Origin: Chthonomonas sp. UBA2362 | GTDB lineage: Bacteria; Armatimonadota; Fimbriimonadia; Fimbriimonadales; Fimbriimonadaceae | DNA length: 64,000 nt | Reading direction: 5' to 3' | NCBI GenBank assembly: GCA_002344135.1 | Contig: DDTO01000008.1 | Coordinates: forward strand, 1 to 64,000 | Shown here: positions 57,831-64,000 of the stretch, one piece after another | Position numbering within the stretch: the first letter of the stretch is position 1 | Layout of the letters: every line of letters starts with the position of its first letter | The notes under the pieces: model-generated | The model's input: the letters and a program-made list of their open reading frames with translations, nothing else | What the model was told of the DNA's origin: nothing | The model's database searches: none | Program-made: the position numbers and the translations under genes

Positions 57831-58150
57831 ATTGAAATAACCTCCCTAAAGGTAAGTGCCAAGTAGACTGTTACGAGCGCAGTGCGAAAGCGAACCGCCT
57901 CCGATCGCCGGAACCGCCGGTGGGGACGTCTTGGTGGGTGAAAGGTCCGATCTGCAGGTTGCCCGAGATTTTCGGCAAAAGCCGAAGGGTCGCTTGCAGG
58001 GTTCTTTCCGTCTCCTTTGACAGCATCGATGATCTTAAGGTGGCTCGGTCGGCCACATGAACTCGCGCAAGTCCGGAGTTCATGTTAGATTGTATCACGA
58101 ACCGGGGCTTGAGCGCCACGTAACCGGCAGGAATTCAGGGAAAAACCAGC
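57831..58150. other. 320-nt gap upstream of the dockerin gene
   Basis: Contains a TACAAT box on the minus strand (58089-58094), followed 5 nt later by an ATG that opens a 70-codon frame. If that frame is not coding, the TACAAT promoter serves the dockerin gene with a 250-nt leader. Nothing else recognisable. Confidence 0.5.
57871..58083 (-). CDS. Candidate small ORF, 70 aa
   Basis: MNSGLARVHVADRATLRSSM opens it, and it ends PTGGSGDRRRFAFALRS, so Arg/Ser-rich. TACAAT ends 5 nt before the ATG, the leaderless spacing seen elsewhere. No family recognised; codon use fits but so would an untranslated leader. Lies 40 nt upstream of the dockerin gene. Confidence 0.3.
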   Translation of the reverse strand: MNSGLARVHVADRATLRSSMLSKETERTLQATLRLLPKISGNLQIGPFTHQDVPTGGSGDRRRFAFALRS

Positions 58151-58699
58151 CTAACCACCGATCTTTCCGATGACTCGCTTCAGGTTGTTCTTGGCGGTCT
58201 CGTCGTCCGGATGGCGCGACAGGTACAGTTCCCACACCCTCTTAGAGTCCTGCAACTTGCCCGATCGTTCGTAGGCGTGAGCAAGAATCCGGTAGGAATT
58301 GGGGTGCGGTTTCATCGAGAGGGTCGGCTCGAGCAGGGGCGGCACCTTGTCGTACTCCTTCTGTTGGAAGTAGTAGTTCGCCTCCGGGAACGGCCCGTCG
58401 GGGTCGTTCGGGTTCAGTTTCGCGTAGCGTCGGTAGACCTCCAGCGCGTCGGGCCTTCTCTCGACGTTCTGGAGCATCCATCCGAGATCGGTGGCGAGAT
58501 CGTAGTCGTTCGGGTAGACCTCGATGCGGAAGCGCAACAGTTGAATGAGCCGCGGATAGTCGCCTTCTTTGAACCATACGTCGACCTGGCGCGCCATTCG
58601 CGTGTCCGCGGCCTCCCAAATCCGATCGAGCCGCGACTTCGCCAACGGAGCGGGCTGATGGGTTCCTGCGATAAGGGCTACCGGCAGCCAAGCCAACAT
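58151..58699 (-). CDS. TPR-repeat secreted protein
   Basis: 182 aa with a short signal-like N-terminus (ends IAGTHQ). Three to four TPR units: DYDLATDLGWMLQNVERRPDALEVYRR and NSYRILAHAYERSGKLQDSKRVWELYLSRHPDD are clear. Scaffold role assumed. TAGACT lies 6 nt before the ATG, inside the end of gatB, so it is transcribed independently of gatB. Confidence 0.8.
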   Translation of the reverse strand: MLAWLPVALIAGTHQPAPLAKSRLDRIWEAADTRMARQVDVWFKEGDYPRLIQLLRFRIEVYPNDYDLATDLGWMLQNVERRPDALEVYRRYAKLNPNDPDGPFPEANYYFQQKEYDKVPPLLEPTLSMKPHPNSYRILAHAYERSGKLQDSKRVWELYLSRHPDDETAKNNLKRVIGKIGG

Positions 58700-58705
58700 G
58701 GCCCT

Positions 58706-58711
58706 AGTCTA
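58706..58711 (-). promoter_or_regulatory. -10 box TAGACT, leaderless type
   Basis: TAGACT ends 6 nt before the ATG at 58699, overlapping the gatB stop region. Confidence 0.45.
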
Positions 58712-60154
58712 TCCGCCCCCAAGTTCGCCGCGCATGATCTCTTGCACCTTTTGCGCGTTGGCTCGACCCCCGCTGGCTCGCATCACTTGTCCGACGAGAA
58801 AGCCGATTACCCCCTCCTGCCCCGCGCGGAACTTTTCGACGGGGCCAGGATTTGCCTCGATCGCTTCGCGGCACCAGCGCCGGATGGCTTCCGCGTCGTG
58901 GATCTGGGTTGCCCCTCGAGCCTCGACGAGAGCGCCAGGCAGGTCGCCGGTTCGGAATGCTTCGGCGAAAATTTCCTTTGCGGTTTTGCCGCTGATCTGG
59001 CCCGATCCGGTCAAGCGGACGACGTCGGAGACGTGTCTGGGCGTGATCTTTGTTTCAGCCAGCGGCAGCCCGGCCTCGTTGGCCAGTTTCGCGAGTTCTT
59101 GGGTGATCCAATTGCAGGCTGGTTTGGGATCGGCGCCCTGGGCGATCGTCGCTTCGAAGAACTCCGCCGTCGCCGGCTCGGCGGTGAGCACCGACGTGTC
59201 CAGCGCCGAGAGCCCCAGCACCTCTCGATAGCGCCTCGCCCTTGCCGCCGGCAGTTCCGGCAAGTCTGCCCGGATCGCCTCGATCCGGGCATCGGAGAAC
59301 GTTATCGGAACGAGATCGGGATCGGGAAAGTACCGGTAGTCCATCTCGCTCTCCTTGGTCCGCATGAGGAAGCTCGTCTCGTTGTCCTCGTTCCAGCCGC
59401 GGGTCTCTTGCCGAACGGTCTGGCCGGAGTCGAGGATCGCGATTTGCCGACGAACCTCGAACAGAATGCCCTGCTGAACGCTTCGGAAACTATTGAGGTT
59501 CTTGAGCTCGGTCTTGGTACCGAACGTCTCGCTTCCCGCAGATCGTACCGAAATGTTCGGCTCACAGCGAAGCGAACCCTGCTCCATTTTGCCGTCGCAC
59601 ACACCGAGGTAAAGGAGCGTCTGCCGCAGGGCGACGAGGTACTCGCGGGCATCTTCTGGACTCTCGATGTCGGGCGGAAAGTCGGTGACGATCTCCATAA
59701 GCGGTAGCCCCGCGCGGTTGAAGTCCACACCGCTGCCGCCTCCTGGAAGGTGCATGAGCTTGCCGGTGTCTTCCTCCAAGTGAACCCTGCGGATACGGAC
59801 TCGCTTCGACCCGGTGGTTCCCTCGATATCGAGCCAGCCATTCGTGCCGATCGGGTTGGTGTCCCCGTACTGCGAGATCTGGTAGCCCTTCGGAAGGTCT
59901 GGGTAGAAGTAGTTTTTCCGATGGAAAACGGAGTGGCGAGCGATCGTGCAGTTCAAGGCGAGGGCCGCTCGCACGACGAACTCCACCGCGACCCGGTTCG
60001 GTACCGGAAGAGCGCCCGGCAAGCCGAGACAGACTGGGCAAACGCGAGTATTCGGTTCGCCCCCGAACGCGACCGGGCAACGGCAGAACATCTTGCTTTC
60101 GGTCAGGAGTTCGGCGTGAACTTCCATCCCGACGCTAGTCGAATAGGCGGGCAT
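58709..60154 (-). CDS. gatB: Asp/Glu-tRNA amidotransferase subunit B
   Basis: 481 aa, full length. GMEVHAELLT at the start, CRCPVAFGGEPNTRVCPVCLG with the zinc cysteines, FYPDLPKGYQISQYG, KRVRIRRVHLEEDTGK, and the C-terminal YqeY-like domain with EKFRAGQEGVIGFLVGQVM are intact. It kinase-activates and transfers ammonia to misacylated tRNA. gatA and gatC are not in the window. With asnS present the Gln-tRNA role is the likely one. TAGAAT lies 12 nt upstream of the ATG. Confidence 0.97.
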   Translation of the reverse strand: MPAYSTSVGMEVHAELLTESKMFCRCPVAFGGEPNTRVCPVCLGLPGALPVPNRVAVEFVVRAALALNCTIARHSVFHRKNYFYPDLPKGYQISQYGDTNPIGTNGWLDIEGTTGSKRVRIRRVHLEEDTGKLMHLPGGGSGVDFNRAGLPLMEIVTDFPPDIESPEDAREYLVALRQTLLYLGVCDGKMEQGSLRCEPNISVRSAGSETFGTKTELKNLNSFRSVQQGILFEVRRQIAILDSGQTVRQETRGWNEDNETSFLMRTKESEMDYRYFPDPDLVPITFSDARIEAIRADLPELPAARARRYREVLGLSALDTSVLTAEPATAEFFEATIAQGADPKPACNWITQELAKLANEAGLPLAETKITPRHVSDVVRLTGSGQISGKTAKEIFAEAFRTGDLPGALVEARGATQIHDAEAIRRWCREAIEANPGPVEKFRAGQEGVIGFLVGQVMRASGGRANAQKVQEIMRGELGGG

Positions 60155-60191
60155 CGGCGGTTCACGATTCTACCGCTGCCCCGAGGGATGC

Positions 60192-60197
60192 CATAAT
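60192..60197 (+). promoter_or_regulatory. -10 box CATAAT of purF
   Basis: CATAAT ends 5 nt before the GTG of purF. No Shine-Dalgarno in between, so the mRNA is probably leaderless. Confidence 0.5.
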
Positions 60198-60202
60198 CCG
60201 AC

Positions 60203-61675
60203 GTGAACGGCCTTCCCCTTCACGACGATCGGCCCAAGGAAGAGTGCGGCGTCGTCGGACTCTACACCCCGAGCGAAGAAGCGGCTCGCGTGGCCTTCTT
60301 CGCGCTCTTCGCCCTGCAGCACCGCGGGCAGGAGTCGGCGGGTATCGCGGTCTCCGACGGCTCGCAAGTGCGCATGCACAAGGACATGGGGTTGGTCAGT
60401 CAGGTCTTCAACGAAGAGATTCTGCGTGGTCTCTCGGGAAGCATGGCGGTAGGTCACACGCGCTACAGCACGATGGGAGCGAGTGTGCTTCGAAACGCCC
60501 AGCCGATTTACTGCCAGAGCCTGGTCGGCGAAATCGCCGTCGCCCACAACGGGAATCTCATTAACGCTCGGGAACTGCGCAAGGAACTCCAGGCAGAGGG
60601 CGAGCATTTCGACGGATCGAACGACAGCGAAGTCATTGCGCGGCTCCTCGTTCGATCCCTGCACCTCGGCCCCGAGGAGGCGGTCCGCGAGACGATGAAG
60701 CGCCTGAAAGGGGCCTACAGCGTCACCGTGCTCACGCCGCAAGTCGTCCTCGGCTTTCGCGACCCCTACGGAGTTCGTCCCCTGATCGCCGGCCGAGTGG
60801 ACGATGGGTTCTTAGTCGCGAGCGAGTCGTGCGCATTCGGACCCGTCGGAGGCACGATCGAGCGGGAGTTGGAGCCCGGTGAGATGGTCCTCATCGACCG
60901 GAACGGGATGCGGTTCGCGCAAGGAGTCGACGCCGTTCGCCGCGCCATGTGCCTGTTCGAGTTCATCTACTTCGCACGCCCCGACAGCCGGATGTACGGC
61001 ACGGTTCTCTACACCGCCCGCGAACGGATGGGTGAGCGCCTCGCCCTCGAACATCCGGTCGAGGCCGATGCCGTGGTGCCGGTGCCGGACAGCGGCATCC
61101 CCGCAGCGCTCGGTTACAGCCGTCAGACCGGAATCCCATTCGTCGAGGGCATGACGAAGAGCCGGTATATTCACCGCACCTTCATCCAGCCGGATCAGCG
61201 CATGCGCGAGAGGGGCGTGCGAATGAAGCTGACGCCGATCATCGAGCACATCGCGGGCAGGCGGCTGATCCTCGTGGATGACTCCATCGTGCGCGCGACG
61301 ACGACCAAGCAGATCGTCCGACTCCTTTTCGAAGCAGGAGCGAGCGAGGTCCATGTTCGGATCACTGCCCCCCCCATCCGTTTTCCGTGCTTCTATGGCA
61401 TCGACATGGCCAGCCGAGGCGAGCTCGCAGCCGCGAAAATGACGATCGACGAGATCTGCCGGCACGTCGGCGCAACCTCCTTGGGATATCTTTCGATTCC
61501 GGGGGCTTGCGAGGCGGTGGGCCGCCCGACTGATGACTTTTGCCTTGCCTGCTTCGACGGCGAGTATCCGCTACCCGTCCCCGAAGACCTGACGAAGCAG
61601 GCTTTCGAAGCCCCACCAGAGGTGGGTGACATGGAGACGGTCAGGACCGGGCAGCTGAAACTCATGGAGGTTTGA
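60203..61675 (+). CDS. purF: Amidophosphoribosyltransferase
   Basis: 490 aa from a GTG. First step of purine synthesis: PRPP plus Gln to phosphoribosylamine. Cys15 (EECGVVGLY) is the glutaminase nucleophile after a 14-residue propeptide. The PRPP loop is LILVDDSIVRATTTKQIV. The cysteines of the B. subtilis type Fe-S cluster are all here: AMCLFEFIY, RFPCFYGIDM and DDFCLACFDGEYP. GatB diverges from it. The retropepsin-like gene follows 7 nt after the stop. Confidence 0.97.
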   Translation: MNGLPLHDDRPKEECGVVGLYTPSEEAARVAFFALFALQHRGQESAGIAVSDGSQVRMHKDMGLVSQVFNEEILRGLSGSMAVGHTRYSTMGASVLRNAQPIYCQSLVGEIAVAHNGNLINARELRKELQAEGEHFDGSNDSEVIARLLVRSLHLGPEEAVRETMKRLKGAYSVTVLTPQVVLGFRDPYGVRPLIAGRVDDGFLVASESCAFGPVGGTIERELEPGEMVLIDRNGMRFAQGVDAVRRAMCLFEFIYFARPDSRMYGTVLYTARERMGERLALEHPVEADAVVPVPDSGIPAALGYSRQTGIPFVEGMTKSRYIHRTFIQPDQRMRERGVRMKLTPIIEHIAGRRLILVDDSIVRATTTKQIVRLLFEAGASEVHVRITAPPIRFPCFYGIDMASRGELAAAKMTIDEICRHVGATSLGYLSIPGACEAVGRPTDDFCLACFDGEYPLPVPEDLTKQAFEAPPEVGDMETVRTGQLKLMEV

Positions 61676-61682
61676 AAGCGGT

Positions 61683-63236
61683 ATGGCCTTTCGCATGAGT
61701 CGCGTTCTCTCGATTTCCTTCCTTGCCCTCGGGCTTGTCGCTCTGTCCTCTGCCCAAAACCTCGCCGAAGTCCTCAGTTCCGCTAGGACCGCCTACGGTG
61801 GTCTGGTGGCGGCGGGTCGCCCTGGCATCACGCTTCGCGGCGAGGGCTCGATCCTCGCGATGGAATCCACCTGGTCCTTAACGTTCGAGGGCGAGAAGTA
61901 CATCGAGCAAGTCTCTGGCAAGGGCGCGGGAAACGAGTGGACCATGATCGAGGCCCACGACGGAACCACTGTTTGGCGCAGGGACTGGAGCGGGCTGGTG
62001 CTGCCCCGCGATCTGAGCGACCGTGAGGAAGCCATCGCGTTGGCGGCGATCCGGTCGTTCCGCTGGCTCGAGAAAGCAGGTCCCTTCGAACTGTCCGAGC
62101 CGAAGCCGGAAGGCGATGACAACGTGCTGTCCTGGAAGATGCGAGACGGAATGGCTCACGGCAAACTCGGGATCGATCGGAAGACGCACTTGGTCTCCTT
62201 CGTCGAGCGCGACACCCCGGCGGGGGCCGACCGTTGGGAGTTCGGCGACCATCGCGAGGTCGAAGTCGGTGGTCACAAGGTGAAGTATCCGTTCTCGACC
62301 CAGCGTCGCCTGGCGGGAATGAGCGATACGTACACGGTCAAAGCGCTCACGGCGAGAGCCGCCGAACCCGCCGATCCGTTCCGGTTCGTCCCCCAAGCGC
62401 TGCAATCGGAAGTGCGCAAGGCCGACGCCAAGATCGAATCGAAGTGGGTTCCTCAGGGCCTGGTCCTCGTGAAGCCGCTCGTAAACGGTAAGGACGTCGG
62501 CTGGTTCATCCTCGACAGCGGCGCCGGCGGAATGGTGATCGACAAGAAGGCGGCCAAGGAACTCGGCATGCCCGAGTTCGGTCAGGTGGCCGCGATCGGA
62601 GTAGGCGGGGTGGAGAAGTCATCGTGGTTCAAGGCCGATTCGATCGAGATCGGCGGTGTCCGGCTCTCCCGCACTCCGATGGTCGGTCTCGACCTTGGCC
62701 TGATCGGGCTGGCGCTGGGTGTCAAGTGCGCCGGGATCGTGGGCTGGGATCTCTTTTGCCGAAGCGTCGTGGAACTCGACGTGGCTTCTCGCCAGGTTTC
62801 GGTTCATTCTCCGAACGCCTTCGACGGCTCGACTCTGAAGTGGCATCCTCTTCGCTTCAGCGACAACCATCCGATCGTGGAATGCCGGTTCGAAGGCGAC
62901 CGGAAAGGTCTCTTCCGGCTCGATACCGGCGCTGCGACGACGGTGACCTTCCACAGCCCGTCCGTCAAGTCGCTCAAGCTGCTCGACGGGCGGGAGACGA
63001 AGCAGCAGATGCTGGGCGGCGTAGGCGGTGGCAGCGCAACGCAGCAAGGAACCCTCGAGTGGTTCGAGGTCGGCGGCAAGAGGTTCGATAAACCGACCGT
63101 AACCTTCGCGACCGGTGACGTCGGTCCGCTGGCCGACAAGTACACGGTCGGCAACGTTGGGCAAGTCTTCCTGCGGCCGTTTCGGATCGTTCTCGACTAC
63201 GCGGGTGCCCGCATCGCCTTCGTCGAATCGAAATAG
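61683..63236 (+). CDS. Secreted retropepsin-like aspartyl protease, tandem
   Basis: 517 aa. Signal peptide to about residue 24 (VALSSA). Residues 270-380: FILDSGAGGMVID; residues about 415-440: FRLDTGAATTVTF. Each D-S/T-G-A motif is a retropepsin active site, so the protein carries two half-protease domains that could pair. The N-terminal 250 residues form a beta-rich domain of unknown kind. Function likely peptide hydrolysis in the envelope; substrate unknown. GGAGG lies near the ATG at 61683; a second ATG at 61695 is possible. Confidence 0.85.
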   Translation: MAFRMSRVLSISFLALGLVALSSAQNLAEVLSSARTAYGGLVAAGRPGITLRGEGSILAMESTWSLTFEGEKYIEQVSGKGAGNEWTMIEAHDGTTVWRRDWSGLVLPRDLSDREEAIALAAIRSFRWLEKAGPFELSEPKPEGDDNVLSWKMRDGMAHGKLGIDRKTHLVSFVERDTPAGADRWEFGDHREVEVGGHKVKYPFSTQRRLAGMSDTYTVKALTARAAEPADPFRFVPQALQSEVRKADAKIESKWVPQGLVLVKPLVNGKDVGWFILDSGAGGMVIDKKAAKELGMPEFGQVAAIGVGGVEKSSWFKADSIEIGGVRLSRTPMVGLDLGLIGLALGVKCAGIVGWDLFCRSVVELDVASRQVSVHSPNAFDGSTLKWHPLRFSDNHPIVECRFEGDRKGLFRLDTGAATTVTFHSPSVKSLKLLDGRETKQQMLGGVGGGSATQQGTLEWFEVGGKRFDKPTVTFATGDVGPLADKYTVGNVGQVFLRPFRIVLDYAGARIAFVESK

Positions 63237-63258
63237 CACCCTGACGAAAGTCGGGGTG
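63237..63258 (+). terminator. Hairpin after the retropepsin-like gene
   Basis: CACCC-TGAC-GAAA-GTCG-GGGTG, a stem with a GAAA loop, immediately after the stop at 63236. No T-run, so attenuating or terminating ability is uncertain. Confidence 0.5.
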
Positions 63259-63355
63259 GACTCATGTCGTCGGTCAGGGAGCCGGAACCGCAGTCTGGCG
63301 CTGTCCCTCTCACTCTCGTGGCGGCCGGAAATGGTCGCACGAGGAATGACTGACC

Positions 63356-63574
63356 ATGAAGACAACCAAGAAGAACCTCTGCACTTTCGGGCTGCTTGCT
63401 GCCCTCGCCCTCTGCCTTTGTGGCTGCCTCGACGATTCGGGGCTCGGCGATTCGACGTTCTCCGAGCCCGAGCAGTCGGGTGGCTACCCGACGAGAATGA
63501 CCGACGAAGAGATGTCCAGCTTCATCCACGACGAAGTGGAGAGCGCGATGCCGCCGATCGACTACGGCTCGTAG
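63356..63574 (+). CDS. Small lipoprotein
   Basis: 72 aa. Lipoprotein signal with LCLCGC lipobox (Cys about residue 24) and an acidic tail DDSGLGDSTFSEPEQSGG. No family recognised. GAGGAA lies 11 nt before the ATG. Alone between the retropepsin and FlgM-like genes. Confidence 0.72.
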   Translation: MKTTKKNLCTFGLLAALALCLCGCLDDSGLGDSTFSEPEQSGGYPTRMTDEEMSSFIHDEVESAMPPIDYGS

Positions 63575-63598
63575 ACTCGGCGAGGCTGGGCGGTGGCC

Positions 63599-63862
63599 TC
63601 AGTGAATGCGATCGGCCATCGCCCTGCGGATCATCGCGTCGGCGATCTCCTCACCGGTAGGATTGTAGGTCCCGCTTTCGATCCGGGCTTTGAGATCGGC
63701 GACGACCTCGTCGCGATCGGGCATGGCCATGACTTCGTCGACGAGGCGAGCGATAAGCCGCCAGTCGGTCGGCCTGGGCGAAGGAACCTCGTCTAACAGG
63801 TCGTTCGGCGCGAGCACGCCCTCGCGCAGCACTTTTCTCAATTCAGCGTCTGAAATCCGCAT
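63599..63862 (-). CDS. FlgM-like anti-sigma-28 factor
   Basis: 87 aa. FlgM holds the flagellar sigma factor (FliA) inactive until the hook is complete. The C-terminal block VADLKARIESGTYNPTGEEIADAMIRRAMADRI is the FlgM core motif; the N-terminus MRISDAELRKVLREG also matches. AGGAG lies 6-7 nt before the ATG. No other flagellar gene is in the window, so the target sigma is not identified. A c-di-GMP riboswitch immediately upstream controls it. Confidence 0.9.
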   Translation of the reverse strand: MRISDAELRKVLREGVLAPNDLLDEVPSPRPTDWRLIARLVDEVMAMPDRDEVVADLKARIESGTYNPTGEEIADAMIRRAMADRIH

Positions 63863-63886
63863 GTCGTTCTCCTAAGACTTGCCGTT

Positions 63887-63977
63887 CCAGACAGGCAACC
63901 CGGCTTTCTCGCCTTCGCGAGACCCATAGGCTTTGCGTTCGAGGGGTCGCCCCCAAGATTGCCCTTTTCTGTCTTGG
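63887..63977 (-). promoter_or_regulatory. c-di-GMP-I riboswitch (GEMM-I) upstream of flgM-like gene
   Basis: Read on the minus strand. P1: CCAAGACAG (63977-63969) pairs with CTGTCTGG (63894-63887). Then AGGGCAA, a GGGG-GCGA-CCCC hairpin with a GNRA tetraloop, CGCAAAGCC, GGGTCT, a CTCGC-GAAG-GCGAG hairpin, AGCCGGGTTGCC. All core elements of the GEMM-I aptamer are present in order. The key G20 (in AGGG) fits c-di-GMP, not the cGAMP variant. It ends 25 nt before the flgM-like ATG; a TTGCC/GGCAA alternative stem may form the switch. Confidence 0.88.
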
Positions 63978-64000
63978 ACTCTCGTCCAATAGAGATATCG

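Overview
The window is GC-rich, gene-dense bacterial chromosome. I infer Armatimonadota, Fimbriimonas-like. The signs are two dispersed H-X9-DG prepilins, twin-arginine DUF1501/DUF1800 proteins, a PEP-CTERM protein, type I dockerin tails on secreted proteins, and many genes with a -10 box only 5-8 nt before the start codon. No rRNA, prophage, integrase, transposase or CRISPR array is visible. A 5'-half tRNA-Leu sits at the left edge.

Layout. 0-9.8 kb: secreted glycan-binding-type protein, DUF1800-DUF1501 pair, SurE, a large GDDxY-repeat protein, an alpha/beta hydrolase and a GNAT protein. 9.8-20.3 kb: two prepilins, dipeptide epimerase, acyl-CoA synthetase, PEP-CTERM protein, a detached nuoK, a second DUF1501 protein, an aminotransferase and a sigma-like factor. 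20.4-28.4 kb: pterin dehydratase, DUF503, GNAT, methyltransferase, D-cysteine desulfhydrase-like enzyme, TsaC, zinc-ribbon coiled coil, lipoprotein, glycosyltransferase and EamA transporter. 28.4-29.65 kb: gene-free array of hairpin-type intergenic repeats. 29.7-34.1 kb: translation operon infA-rpmJ-rpsM-rpsK-rpoA-rplQ-truA-rplM-rpsI, without rpsD. 34.2-45.7 kb: lysine-dehydrogenase-like enzyme, dienelactone hydrolase, TfoX, ECF sigma/anti-sigma pair, HflX, and the operon pgpH-like/ybeY/dgkA-PAP2/CNNM-CBS/FAD oxidase, then divergent rpsU and a thioesterase. 45.7-58.7 kb: asnS, HTH-TM-TPR protein, glycine-rich and dockerin secreted proteins, DUF554, MFS, HD hydrolase, L-fucose isomerase, TPR protein. 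58.7-64 kb: gatB, divergent purF, retropepsin-like protein, small lipoprotein and a FlgM-like anti-sigma gene preceded by what looks like a complete c-di-GMP-I riboswitch.

Themes. Translation and cell-envelope genes dominate. Start sites follow two modes: Shine-Dalgarno-led genes, and apparently leaderless genes with a TANNNT or CATANT box next to the start. Tail-to-tail gene pairs repeatedly overlap by exactly 4 nt through interlocked stop codons. The most interesting element is the c-di-GMP riboswitch over a flgM-like gene; the GDDxY repeat protein and the leaderless signature come next.
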